In this document: one piece after another, positions 1 to 8,139 of the stretch
How the letters are laid out: every line of letters begins with the position of its first letter
Position numbering within the stretch: the first letter of the stretch is position 1
DNA from: Crocinitomicaceae bacterium
GTDB taxonomy: Bacteria > Bacteroidota > Bacteroidia > Flavobacteriales_D > Crocinitomicaceae
Assembly: GCA_022447665.1 (NCBI GenBank)
Contig: JAKVAQ010000005.1
Coordinates: forward strand, 1,448-65,447
Length of the DNA stretch: 64,000 nt
Direction of reading: 5' to 3'
Position numbers and translations under genes: made by a program
The notes under the pieces: model-generated
Database searches by the model: none
What the model was told of the DNA's origin: nothing
What the model saw: the letters and a program-made list of their open reading frames with translations, nothing else

Positions 1-1948
1 CGTTGGTTTCTCCACCCCAACCGGCTACATAAATTTCATAACAATCAGAAACTAAGAAAGCTGTCGGCGATAATTCTTCATTTCCACTTGAAGCTCCAAA
101 ACTTGATGACCATTCACTCGTGGTTAAATCATTAGAAAGTTTATGAATAAATTGACCGCTATTTGAATTACCATAACGCCCTGCAGAAATAGGGTAATTT
201 CCTTTGGTTTGACCATATACGTAAACAAAATCATCCAAGTCCAATTGCACAAAATAAACTTGGTCATAGTCGGTAGTTCCTAAATAACTTGCTTTTGGCG
301 CAGCATAAGTCGGGGCATTAAATTTTACAACATATCCGTCCGCATCACCACCTGTGAACGTAGGTTTAAATTGACCAGTGGTTGAAGGAAAGTTTGTACT
401 GGTGGTGCCACCTGCTACAAATATATCTCCTGTAGAAGAAACCTGAACTGAGTTACCTGACTCATCGCCAGTTCCTCCTAAATAAGTACTCCATGATAAT
501 GTAGAAAGGTTACTATTGAATTTCGCAACAACAGCATCTTGTCCTCCACCTAATGTAGCATCAAAACCTCCCACAATTGGAAAATCATCAGAAGCAGTTG
601 TGGAGGCTATATAGACGTTGGAGACATCATCAATCATCACTTCACCTCTTAACTGATCACCATAGTTAAATGAGGTTTCGCTGTCCTCATCTGCCATACC
701 ATCGTTATCCGATCCTCCTAAATAAGTACTTCCCATTAAAGCAGTTCCACTAGGATTCAATTTGAGCACATAGATATCTACTTTGTTAAAACTTATTCCG
801 TTCACCACAGTGAATGATCCACCGCCATGTGTTGACTGAAAAGCCGAACCAGAAATTGGAAAATCATCTGAACCCGTGGCCCCCATGATATACAGCTCAT
901 TGTTCGAGTTAACCACTAAACTATGCGGTGTCTCTGAATTTGAACCTCCTATATATGTTGAGAAAATTATTCCCGAACCCGTTGGATTATATTTCGTGAT
1001 TCCTACATCAACAGTTCCTCCACCGAATGTTCCATCGAAAGCTCCCGCTGAAATAGGATATCCCGTATCAAAGACAATACCCCCAGCAACCAACGATTTA
1101 TTTTCATCTGGACAAGCGGTCATCCCCCAATTGTCGGCAGTAGAACCCGTAAAAGTTGAAAAGGTTAGTTCAGGATCTATTATCAATGGCAGTGTTTCGT
1201 CATAACCTTCAGGAAATTCAAATGATATAATATCATCCACTAAAACGTAATTACACTCGACCTTCTGCTTAACTCCACCTACCATTTGAAAGGCCTTTGG
1301 TTTTCCTTCCACTACCCTTCCGAGATTAGTGGTAATCACAATTTCCTTATTTGAAATGTAAAGATCATTTTGTCCTTCGTACTTTACTTGAATGATCGTT
1401 GGATCTACTCCAGTATCAAGGATGTAATCGTATTTAAGAACACCTCCTTTTTGATGCATTTTAAGATCGACACCATCGTATAGTTCATGATAAATGACTT
1501 CTTTGTAAGCGTATAGTTCAGTTTTCCACTTTGATGAATCACTGCCTAAGAAATAATTCTCATAAAACTCTGAAGGTTCGTTTTGCTCAAAAGCCGGATT
1601 CGTATTACTGCCTATAAAATGGGTCTTGACGGCGTGACCCTTTACCTCAGGAGCATCGTGTCCGTGGTCATGATCGTGTCCGTGATGATCGTGCCCTTCT
1701 TCTCCATGTCCGTGGCCATAAACTTCTCCGAAATTATTAAAGTTATAGGTGAATCCTTGATCTTCCAAATACATCTCTCCTCCATTGAATTTGATCTTGT
1801 ATTCAATGTTTTCATGCCATTGCCCAGCATTCGGACGCATCCAAATGGTATAATCAAGATCTTGTCCCCAGGAAACTCCCGTAGAAAGCACGATCAATGC
1901 TATGGCGAATAACTTATTCAGAATTTTAGGTTTTTGCTCAAATAACAA
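1..1948 (-). CDS. SBBP-repeat / DUF7948-type surface protein, 3' part outside window
   Basis: About 649 codons are open on the minus strand from 1948 to the left edge, with no stop reached. The translation starts with a hydrophobic signal-like stretch (ILNKLFAIALIVLS), then a DUF7948-like region with an asparagine-poor, extremely His/Asp/Gly-rich loop (about 1651-1725). Repeated SBBP-type blocks follow (FSTYIGGS, STYLGGSDND, STYLGGTGDE, SYLGTTDYDQ). It is clearly a paralogue of the protein at 18150-21752, block for block. No ATG lies near the N-terminus: the reading frame opens after a TGA, and TTG at 1946-1948 is the best start candidate. By analogy with the paralogue it should be exported and may carry a T9SS type-B sorting domain in the missing part; that end is not visible. 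Function unknown, probably cell surface. Confidence 0.85.
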   Translation of the reverse strand, partial: MLFEQKPKILNKLFAIALIVLSTGVSWGQDLDYTIWMRPNAGQWHENIEYKIKFNGGEMYLEDQGFTYNFNNFGEVYGHGHGEEGHDHHGHDHDHGHDAPEVKGHAVKTHFIGSNTNPAFEQNEPSEFYENYFLGSDSSKWKTELYAYKEVIYHELYDGVDLKMHQKGGVLKYDYILDTGVDPTIIQVKYEGQNDLYISNKEIVITTNLGRVVEGKPKAFQMVGGVKQKVECNYVLVDDIISFEFPEGYDETLPLIIDPELTFSTFTGSTADNWGMTACPDENKSLVAGGIVFDTGYPISAGAFDGTFGGGTVDVGITKYNPTGSGIIFSTYIGGSNSETPHSLVVNSNNELYIMGATGSDDFPISGSAFQSTHGGGSFTVVNGISFNKVDIYVLKLNPSGTALMGSTYLGGSDNDGMADEDSETSFNYGDQLRGEVMIDDVSNVYIASTTASDDFPIVGGFDATLGGGQDAVVAKFNSNLSTLSWSTYLGGTGDESGNSVQVSSTGDIFVAGGTTSTNFPSTTGQFKPTFTGGDADGYVVKFNAPTYAAPKASYLGTTDYDQVYFVQLDLDDFVYVYGQTKGNYPISAGRYGNSNSGQFIHKLSNDLTTSEWSSSFGASSGNEELSPTAFLVSDCYEIYVAGWGGETN

Positions 1949-2149
1949 TCAAAAAGTATTCCTTTTCTAATTGTTGTCTAAGTCTTCATTTCCCTAACTC
2001 AATAATCCAAATTAAATATACTAATAACCAACCACTTGAGTTTAGCGTGTTGCATATTATTCCGTCTTATTGAGCAAACGGTATTTATTAGACGTTAAAG
2101 TGTGGGGTTTAGTTTACTTGAGACCCAATATTTTTAGGGTAAAAAGGGG

Positions 2150-2572
2150 TTATTCGTATACCTTTCTTTCGGTTTCATTTCCTTCCTCATCATAAAAGAT
2201 CCATTCACCGACTTGTTTATCGTTCTTGTATTCGCCGATATAACGCTTCTGGCCATTCTCATAAAAAGTAACTGAATGACCTTCTTTCAACCCTTTAATA
2301 TAGTGAGATTCACTCCATTTTGTTCCATCAGGATAATAGGAAGTCCATATACCGGTTCTGAGCCCATTACCGTCATTCATGCCTTCAATTTTCACGGCGC
2401 CATTTTCATGAAGTTCCGTATATTTTCTATTTCCGTTATCTGAAGGTTTTTCTTCTTGAGAGTTCGTTTCAACATTCACTTCTTCAACCTCAGCCTCCGA
2501 AACCAGATTTTCAGAAGTCTCTTGAGTACAAGCGAATAGGAATATTAAAAAAGGATAAACAAGGTTTTTCAT
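2150..2572 (-). CDS. MORN-repeat lipoprotein (YwqK-like)
   Basis: 140-aa protein with a lipoprotein signal peptide: a short hydrophobic segment ends in LFAC, so Cys15 is the likely lipidated residue. An acidic Glu/Ser/Asn-rich linker follows. From about residue 50 there are MORN-like repeats (HENGAVKIEG, YYPDGTKWSES, YENGQKRYIGEY, YDEEGNETE), the pattern often annotated in Bacteroidota as YwqK-family antitoxin. No toxin partner is seen, so that name should not be taken literally. It sits 4 bp upstream of nothing on its own strand but 4 bp downstream of the polyprenyl synthase gene, so the two are probably cotranscribed. A related protein lies at 29460-30335. Confidence 0.8.
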   Translation of the reverse strand: MKNLVYPFLIFLFACTQETSENLVSEAEVEEVNVETNSQEEKPSDNGNRKYTELHENGAVKIEGMNDGNGLRTGIWTSYYPDGTKWSESHYIKGLKEGHSVTFYENGQKRYIGEYKNDKQVGEWIFYDEEGNETERKVYE

Positions 2573-2576
2573 GGGT

Positions 2577-3551
2577 TTATTTTAATCGTGTAACCGTATA
2601 GTCAACCAAGCCCTGCAAGGTCTGCTTCGCTGGATTATCAGGAATATGTGCTATAAGCTTCATCGCTTCTTCTTTGTATTCCATCATTTTTTTATGGGCA
2701 TACTTAATTCCTCCAGCATCAATAACCAGCTTGATTGCTTCTTTAATCATTTTCGGCTCCTCGTTATGCTTCTTCACAATACGAATCAATCTTTTTCGAA
2801 CTTCTGGACTTGAGTTGTTTAAGGCATAAATAAGTGGCAAAGTCATTTTACGTTCACGAATGTCGTTTCCTGTCGGTTTCCCAATATTTTCATCATCTCC
2901 GTAATCGAAAATATCGTCTTTAATTTGAAACGCCATTCCTATCAAGGTTCCGAATTTCTCCATGTTTTGAATCACCTCCTCATCCTGAGTAACAGAAGCC
3001 GCACCAGAACCACAACATGCTGAAATAAGTGCAGCTGTTTTTTGGCGGATGATTTCAAAATAGACTTCTTCGGTGATATCCAATTTTCTCGCCTTCTCAA
3101 GCTGAAGTAATTCACCTTCACTCATATCTTTCACCGCTCTGGACATGATTTTAAGTAAACGGAATTGGTTATTTCCGACTGAAAGTAATAGTCCTTGTGA
3201 TAACAAATAGTCACCTACAAGCACTGCTATCTTATTCTTCCACAAGGCATTGACTGAGAAAAATCCCCGACGCTCATTGGCATCATCTACTACATCATCA
3301 TGCACCAAAGTTGCCGTATGCAGTAATTCAATTAAAGAAGCAGCGATATAGGAGTTTTCCTCAACTTTACCGTTAAGCATTTTTGCCGTAAGAAAAACAA
3401 ACATTGGACGCATTTGCTTCCCTTTACGCTTAATTATGTAATGGGTAATTTTATCTAAAAGCGCCACGTCAGACTTCATAGACTCACGGAACTTTTCTTC
3501 GAAGATTTTCATCTCCGGAGCAACATACGATTTGATCTCTTTTACCGTCAT
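2577..3551 (-). CDS. Polyprenyl (long-chain isoprenyl) diphosphate synthase
   Basis: 324 aa, usual length for the family. It condenses isopentenyl diphosphate onto allylic primers; in Bacteroidota the likely use is the menaquinone side chain. Both Asp-rich metal-binding motifs are present: first DDVVD at residues 85-89 inside LVHDDVVDDANERRG, second DDIFD at 212-216 followed by YGDD. The basic motif GKQMRP (44-49) binds diphosphate. No signal peptide, so cytosolic or membrane-associated. A Bacteroidota -7 element lies just upstream (3565-3572) and the next gene upstream, truB, ends 65 bp away. Chain length cannot be read from the sequence, so I give no symbol. Confidence 0.95.
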   Translation of the reverse strand: MTVKEIKSYVAPEMKIFEEKFRESMKSDVALLDKITHYIIKRKGKQMRPMFVFLTAKMLNGKVEENSYIAASLIELLHTATLVHDDVVDDANERRGFFSVNALWKNKIAVLVGDYLLSQGLLLSVGNNQFRLLKIMSRAVKDMSEGELLQLEKARKLDITEEVYFEIIRQKTAALISACCGSGAASVTQDEEVIQNMEKFGTLIGMAFQIKDDIFDYGDDENIGKPTGNDIRERKMTLPLIYALNNSSPEVRKRLIRIVKKHNEEPKMIKEAIKLVIDAGGIKYAHKKMMEYKEEAMKLIAHIPDNPAKQTLQGLVDYTVTRLK

Positions 3552-3564
3552 GCGATGCTTTGTG

Positions 3565-3572
3565 CAAAGATA
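3565..3572 (-). promoter_or_regulatory. Putative -7 promoter element for the polyprenyl synthase gene
   Basis: On the minus strand the bases read TATCTTTG, an exact match to the Bacteroidota consensus TAnnTTTG, 13 bp before the start codon. I see no TTG at the expected -33 distance, so this is a partial promoter only. Confidence 0.4.
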
Positions 3573-3616
3573 ACCCGAAGGGTGGAACTTTGGTTCTTAG
3601 AAAGTGATTAAAGTAT

Positions 3617-4318
3617 TTATTCAGCCTTAGCACCTTCTGATTCGATGTGCTTTACTAGATCATCAACCTCCCAGGCATCCTCTAGTCTAAACTCACCAAC
3701 TGCTGTTCTTCTTAGGCTAGAGAGGTGGGCACCAGAATTTACTTTCTGCCCAAGATCATGGGCAATACTTCTAATATAAGTTCCTTTGGAACAGGTAATG
3801 TCGAATTCTAGGTTTGGTTTTTCGTAATGATCAATATTGAATTTTGATATCAGAACCTTACGAGGTTCTAACTTAACTTCTTTGCCAGCACGCGCTAAAT
3901 CATAGGCTTTTTTTCCTTTCACCTTTTTCGCTGAAAAAATAGGAGGATATTGGAGCTGTTCACCTTTCATACCCTCAACAGCTTTTTCTATTTCATTGAA
4001 ATCCAATTCAGAAATATCGAATTCTTTATCAAAATCAAGCTCTAGGTCGTAAGAAGGAGTCGTTTTTCCGAAAGTTATAGTGCCGGTATATGACTTTTCC
4101 AGTCCTTGAAACTGGTTGATTTTCTTTGTTTGTTTTCCCGTACAAACGATTAAAAGACCATCGGCAAGAGGATCAAGCGTACCCGCGTGACCTACTTTAT
4201 AACGCTTAGAAACATCAAAATTATTTCGAAAGGCGTAGCGGATTCTATTTACCACATCAAAAGAAGTCCATTTCAAGGGCTTATTGATTAGGAATACTTT
4301 ACCTTCTTGCGTATCCAT
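3617..4318 (-). CDS. truB: tRNA pseudouridine-55 synthase
   Basis: 233 aa. TruB isomerises uridine 55 to pseudouridine in the T-loop of tRNAs. The catalytic motif GHAGTLDPLADG is present at residues 43-54 with the active-site aspartate D49. Other family stretches are YPPIFSAKKVKGKKAYDLAR and the CSKGTYIRSIAHDLG block. The protein lacks a long C-terminal PUA extension and is at the short end for the family, as is common in Bacteroidota. The start codon abuts the stop codon of uppP with no gap, so the genes are translationally adjacent in one operon with DUF3098 and ftsX. Confidence 0.96.
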   Translation of the reverse strand: MDTQEGKVFLINKPLKWTSFDVVNRIRYAFRNNFDVSKRYKVGHAGTLDPLADGLLIVCTGKQTKKINQFQGLEKSYTGTITFGKTTPSYDLELDFDKEFDISELDFNEIEKAVEGMKGEQLQYPPIFSAKKVKGKKAYDLARAGKEVKLEPRKVLISKFNIDHYEKPNLEFDITCSKGTYIRSIAHDLGQKVNSGAHLSSLRRTAVGEFRLEDAWEVDDLVKHIESEGAKAE

Positions 4319-5122
4319 TTACAGGGCGAATGAATAAGAAATTGCAACAATGCCTGCAAGAGCACAATATATTGCGAAGTATGTGAGCTTTGCTTTTTTT
4401 ACGAGAGCAATCATCCACTTACAGGCAATAAGTCCCGTAATGAATGCCACAATAAACCCAACGATAAGAGGCATTATTTCCATAGCGTGGGGATCTTCTA
4501 AATAATCTTTCCCTTTTTTAAGCATGGCACCAAGTATGAGTGGGAGAACCATAAGAAAAGAGAACCTCGCCATCTTTTCGCGATTAATTCCTAGCAAGAT
4601 ACCTGTTGCAATCGTTGCTCCAGACCTAGAAATCCCAGGCAATACTGCAATCGCTTGAGCTATACCAACAATTAACACGTTAGGCGCATTTACATCTTTC
4701 GATTGATTTTTTGAACGCTCGGTAAAGAAAAGTAGTAATGCAGTGGCTAAAAGGCAAATCCCAACGATTATTAAGCCCCAGTATTGATTGTCCTCCGTTG
4801 TAATTCCTTCAATAATATCATCCAAAAAAACACCTACTAAGGCAGCTGGAATCATGGAAATAACAATAAATAAAGAAAATCTACTTTCCTCGTTATTCTT
4901 GAATTTGAAGAGACCTTTAAAGATTTTTACGATATCCTTCCAAAAAATAACGACAGTACTTAAAGCTGTTGCCAAATGGAGCACAATGGTAAAGAGAAGT
5001 GGCTCAGATGAGAATTTCCCCATCATTACCTGACCTAAAAAAATATGCCCAGAACTACTTACGGGTAAAAATTCGGTTAGGCCTTGAATTAGACCTAATA
5101 CAAAAGCATCAAGAAGACCCAT
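4319..5122 (-). CDS. uppP: Undecaprenyl-diphosphatase (BacA/UppP family)
   Basis: 267-aa polytopic membrane protein. It dephosphorylates undecaprenyl diphosphate to recycle the lipid carrier for peptidoglycan and surface polysaccharides. Both signature blocks are visible: QGLTEFLPVSSSGH (about residues 13-26, with catalytic Glu17) and PGISRSGAT (about 161-169). Several hydrophobic helices fill the rest. It lies between the DUF3098 gene (5 bp upstream) and truB (no gap). The order ftsX, DUF3098, uppP, truB is a familiar arrangement in Bacteroidota and links divisome, lipid carrier and tRNA modification genes. Confidence 0.96.
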   Translation of the reverse strand: MGLLDAFVLGLIQGLTEFLPVSSSGHIFLGQVMMGKFSSEPLLFTIVLHLATALSTVVIFWKDIVKIFKGLFKFKNNEESRFSLFIVISMIPAALVGVFLDDIIEGITTEDNQYWGLIIVGICLLATALLLFFTERSKNQSKDVNAPNVLIVGIAQAIAVLPGISRSGATIATGILLGINREKMARFSFLMVLPLILGAMLKKGKDYLEDPHAMEIMPLIVGFIVAFITGLIACKWMIALVKKAKLTYFAIYCALAGIVAISYSFAL

Positions 5123-5127
5123 TAATA

Positions 5128-5358
5128 TTAAGCTTTACGCTTTTTCATGATACCATAAATCACTGCCACATAACCTGCAATAACTAAGATGGGTGCTAAA
5201 GTAATACGAGTAAAACTAAAAAGTTCTTCTTCGTTAAAAACATTCGGATCTTCAGAACCACCACCAATCATAAGGAAGAATCCCAGAATTGACACTAATA
5301 AACCAGCTACTATAAAGATATAGTTGTCTTTACCGAATACGAATTTATTTCCACTCAT
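5128..5358 (-). CDS. DUF3098 small membrane protein
   Basis: 76 aa. Two predicted transmembrane helices (about residues 12-32 and 50-70) flank a short acidic segment containing GGGSEDPNVFNEEE, and the C-terminus is basic (KKRKA). This matches DUF3098, a family of unknown function. It lies between ftsX and uppP, 26 bp from the former and 5 bp from the latter, so a role in the cell envelope or division is plausible by position only. Confidence 0.85.
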   Translation of the reverse strand: MSGNKFVFGKDNYIFIVAGLLVSILGFFLMIGGGSEDPNVFNEEELFSFTRITLAPILVIAGYVAVIYGIMKKRKA

Positions 5359-5384
5359 TTTTTAAAGATTGAGGTCAAAGGTAA

Positions 5385-6260
5385 TCAATATAAACTTTCT
5401 AGATTTTTTCTTAAATATTTCCTCAATGCAAAATAAGTAGAGGTTACGGTTATAAGAATTCCAAAAAGCATTATTCCAGCTAACACTATCGTAAATAACT
5501 TCATGTCAGTCATCTCCAAAAATACAGTGTTATACCTTTCTAGAATCATAATAAATCCTAAAACCATACACCCTGCTATTAGTCCTGAAATAAATCCTTG
5601 AGCAATAGCATTTCGAATAAATGGTTTTCGAATAAATCTTGGTGTTGCTCCCACCAATTGCATAGTTTTAATAATAAATCGTCTCGAGAACAGCGCTAGC
5701 CTGATGGTATTATTGATCATTGCTATAGCAGTAAACAACAACATTATGGCTAGGAGTAAAACGAAGTACATTCCTTTTTTAAGGTTCGAATTATACTCAG
5801 CAAATATTTCTTCAGGATAGGAGACTTCGAGCAGACGTTCTCCATATTCAGCCTCTAACTCAGATTTAATTATTTTCATGGAATCTTTATGGAAATAATC
5901 TGTTTTTAAGGTGAGTATGATCGATTGGTAAAGCGGGTTTTCATTATCCAGCACAAAAAGAGCTGAGTCACCTCCCACATCTTCCTTAATTATATTCCAT
6001 GCTTCATCAGCTGATCGGTACTTAGCTGAGTTGACATAATTTTTTTGTGCTATTTCCTCTTCAATAATAATGAGGTCGGTTTGATTTACATCATTCTCAA
6101 AGAACAAATCCACCTCAAAAGATTCTATTCTTGTTTCTCTTAAATGATTTAGGCCAAGCGCAAACCATGAAACTACACCAACAATGAATAGCACTAAAAC
6201 AATCCCTACAATTGTAGCAATATAAGCGGCTCTGGTACCTTTTGTTGCTTTTCTAGCCAT
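5385..6260 (-). CDS. ftsX: Cell division protein FtsX (ABC transporter permease-like)
   Basis: 291 aa. FtsX pairs with FtsE at the divisome and regulates peptidoglycan hydrolases through its periplasmic domain. The layout is classical: a cytoplasmic basic N-terminus, TM1 (about residues 13-35), a periplasmic domain of about 130 residues, then three TM helices with the permease-type region ALFSRRFIIKTMQLVGAT and IRNAIAQGFISG. No ftsE is visible in the window, which is usual because ftsE is often elsewhere in Bacteroidota. It is the first gene of the ftsX-DUF3098-uppP-truB operon. The upstream sequence has a near-match (TACTTTTA) to the -7 promoter element. Confidence 0.94.
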   Translation of the reverse strand: MARKATKGTRAAYIATIVGIVLVLFIVGVVSWFALGLNHLRETRIESFEVDLFFENDVNQTDLIIIEEEIAQKNYVNSAKYRSADEAWNIIKEDVGGDSALFVLDNENPLYQSIILTLKTDYFHKDSMKIIKSELEAEYGERLLEVSYPEEIFAEYNSNLKKGMYFVLLLAIMLLFTAIAMINNTIRLALFSRRFIIKTMQLVGATPRFIRKPFIRNAIAQGFISGLIAGCMVLGFIMILERYNTVFLEMTDMKLFTIVLAGIMLFGILITVTSTYFALRKYLRKNLESLY

Positions 6261-6344
6261 TAAAAATATCTATGTTGGTAAAAGTAGGGATTAATTAATT
6301 GAATAAAAAAATAGATGTTGTGACATCTATTTTATTTTTTAATA

Positions 6345-6352
6345 TAACTTTG
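6345..6352 (+). promoter_or_regulatory. Putative -7 promoter element for the YceI lipoprotein gene
   Basis: TAACTTTG matches TAnnTTTG exactly, 22 bp before the ATG at 6375. A TTG at 6318-6320 lies 24 bp upstream, a little beyond the usual spacing. Confidence 0.5.
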
Positions 6353-6374
6353 TCGAAAAATTGATAAGAACACT

Positions 6375-7022
6375 ATGAAAAGAATTATTTATTTAGGAAT
6401 GATGGTGAGCTTCGCGGCCCTTACATCATGCGGTGGAGAGTCTACTGAAGGAACAGAGACTGACACAGACACAACAGCTGTTGTAGAAGAAGTAGTAGAA
6501 ACTACAGTTACACAATTTACAATTGACACAATGGCGAGTACAGTAAACTGGAAAGGGTACGAATCAATGGATCCTGAAGATGGTTATCATTTTGGTACTG
6601 TAGGAATAGCTGAAGGTTCATTTGAGATTACTTCTGAGGGAGAAATGCACAGTGTAACTTCGGGGTCTATGACCTTAGACATGGCTTCTATTCAATCAGG
6701 AGAAGAATTAGACAAGCTTACAGGTCACCTACAAGCACCAGATTTCTTCAACGTTGCAGAATTCGCGACTTCAAGCTTTACTGTAACTGGTTATGCTGAT
6801 GGAGCTATTGAAGGAACATTAAACGTATTAGGTTCAGAGGTTAATATCTCTGCTCCTTCATCGATTGATGTTACTGAAGGAATCGCTACGGTAAGCGTTG
6901 AGGAATTCAGAATTGATATGACTCCTTTAAACATGCCTTTCTTCATTGCCAATGCTGAGCAACCAGAAGAAGAGCAGCAAGATCCTAACATCGCAGTTAA
7001 CGCTACGATTGTAGGAATGTAA
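6375..7022 (+). CDS. YceI-family lipoprotein
   Basis: 215 aa. A signal peptide ends in the lipobox LTSC (Cys19), followed by GGES and an acidic Thr/Glu linker. The YceI lipocalin-like domain occupies about residues 50-215: it begins FTIDTMASTVNWKG and includes HFGTVGIAEGSFEI and HLQAPDFFNV, typical of the family that binds isoprenoid-type lipids in an eight-stranded barrel. It is probably anchored on the periplasmic side of a membrane. Monocistronic: it has its own promoter element and a hairpin terminator. Exact ligand unknown. Confidence 0.92.
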   Translation: MKRIIYLGMMVSFAALTSCGGESTEGTETDTDTTAVVEEVVETTVTQFTIDTMASTVNWKGYESMDPEDGYHFGTVGIAEGSFEITSEGEMHSVTSGSMTLDMASIQSGEELDKLTGHLQAPDFFNVAEFATSSFTVTGYADGAIEGTLNVLGSEVNISAPSSIDVTEGIATVSVEEFRIDMTPLNMPFFIANAEQPEEEQQDPNIAVNATIVGM

Positions 7023-7046
7023 GATTTACAAGAAGTATTAAACGTG

Positions 7047-7082
7047 GAAAACCGTTCAGTAAAAACTGGACGGTTTTTTTTT
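7047..7082. terminator. Bidirectional rho-independent terminator
   Basis: Inverted arms AAAACCGT-CAGT and ACTG-ACGGTTTT around a short A-rich loop, with one mismatched pair. A T-run follows on the plus strand, and A-rich flanks give a weaker T-run on the minus strand. It lies between the convergent YceI and rfbB genes and can serve both. Confidence 0.8.
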
Positions 7083-8136
7083 ATCTATTGGAATAATGCT
7101 TTTCGTAGTACTTCTGGTAATCTCCCGAAGTAACATTTTGAATCCAATCTTCATTCTCTAGATACCAATCTATGGTCAAGGCAAGACCTTCTTCGAATGT
7201 AACAGATGGTTTCCATCCTAGGTCCTTCTCAATTTTTGAAGCGTCTATCGCATATCGCATATCATGTCCGGCTCTATCCTTTACAAATGTAACTAGCTTT
7301 TCAGAGGTTCCTTCCGCACGATTTAGCTTTTGGTCCATTTTTTTGCAGAGTAACTTTACTAAATCAATATTTCTCCATTCATTCCATCCTCCTACATTGT
7401 AAGTCTCTCCAATTTTTCCTTCATTAAAAATCACATCGATTGCCCTAGCATGATCATTCACCCATAGCCAATCTCTTATATTCAATCCTTCTCCATAAAC
7501 TGGAAGAGGTTTATTATTGACAATATTGTTGATCATCAATGGCAACAGCTTTTCTGGAAACTGATGTGAACCGTAATTATTAGAGCAATTTGAGATCTTA
7601 ATCGGCAATCCATAAGTATGAAAGTAAGCTCTTACTATATGGTCTGAACTTGCTTTACTTGCAGAATAGGGACTTCTAGGGTCATATGCTGTGGTCTCTA
7701 AAAAGAATCCTTCTTCTCCCAAAGACCCATAGACTTCATCAGTTGAAATATGATAAAATACATGCCCCTCTAAATTTGACCACGTTGCCCTTGCTGCTTC
7801 CAATAAATTAGCCGTCCCAACAATGTTAGACATGATAAAATCCATAGGCCCTTCAATACTGCGATCAACATGTGACTCAGCAGCAAGATGGATTACATCC
7901 GTAATTGAATATTTTTTGAATACCTCAACAAGAAAGGTCTTGTCCTGAATATCACCTTTTACGAAAGTGTAATTTGGAGCATCTTGCAGGTCTGAAAGAT
8001 TCTCAAGATTACCAGCGTAGGTTAGTTTATCTAAATTTACAATCTGTACGTCAGAATACTTATTGACAAATAGTCTAACAACATGAGAGCCAATAAATCC
8101 AGCCCCACCCGTAATAAGTATGCTTCTCTTGGACAT
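7081..8136 (-). CDS. rfbB: dTDP-glucose 4,6-dehydratase
   Basis: 351-aa extended SDR enzyme that converts dTDP-glucose to dTDP-4-keto-6-deoxyglucose. The NAD-binding motif GGAGFIGSH is at residues 10-18, the catalytic ISTDEVYGSLGEEG segment carries the Thr-Asp-Glu triad, and YSASKASSDH supplies Tyr and Lys. It is the last gene of the nucleotide-sugar operon, 3 bp after the wbpA-like gene. rfbA, rfbC and rfbD, the usual neighbours, are not in the window, so the end product (rhamnose or another deoxysugar) is undetermined. Confidence 0.95.
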   Translation of the reverse strand: MSKRSILITGGAGFIGSHVVRLFVNKYSDVQIVNLDKLTYAGNLENLSDLQDAPNYTFVKGDIQDKTFLVEVFKKYSITDVIHLAAESHVDRSIEGPMDFIMSNIVGTANLLEAARATWSNLEGHVFYHISTDEVYGSLGEEGFFLETTAYDPRSPYSASKASSDHIVRAYFHTYGLPIKISNCSNNYGSHQFPEKLLPLMINNIVNNKPLPVYGEGLNIRDWLWVNDHARAIDVIFNEGKIGETYNVGGWNEWRNIDLVKLLCKKMDQKLNRAEGTSEKLVTFVKDRAGHDMRYAIDASKIEKDLGWKPSVTFEEGLALTIDWYLENEDWIQNVTSGDYQKYYEKHYSNR

Positions 8137-8139
8137 AAA

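Noticed and set aside
876-1912. Plus-strand frames of about 110 codons at 876-1205 and 1583-1912
   Set aside because: They lie opposite the real SBBP-repeat coding frame on the minus strand, whose repeats are continuous to the window edge; the plus frames have no domain pattern.
2150-2572. Toxin-antitoxin system (YwqK-type antitoxin label)
   Set aside because: The MORN proteins here and at 29460 are exported and lack any toxin-like neighbour; the label comes from family naming only.
4788-5187. Plus-strand frames over uppP and DUF3098
   Set aside because: Shadow frames of clearly conserved genes; no plausible start context or family.
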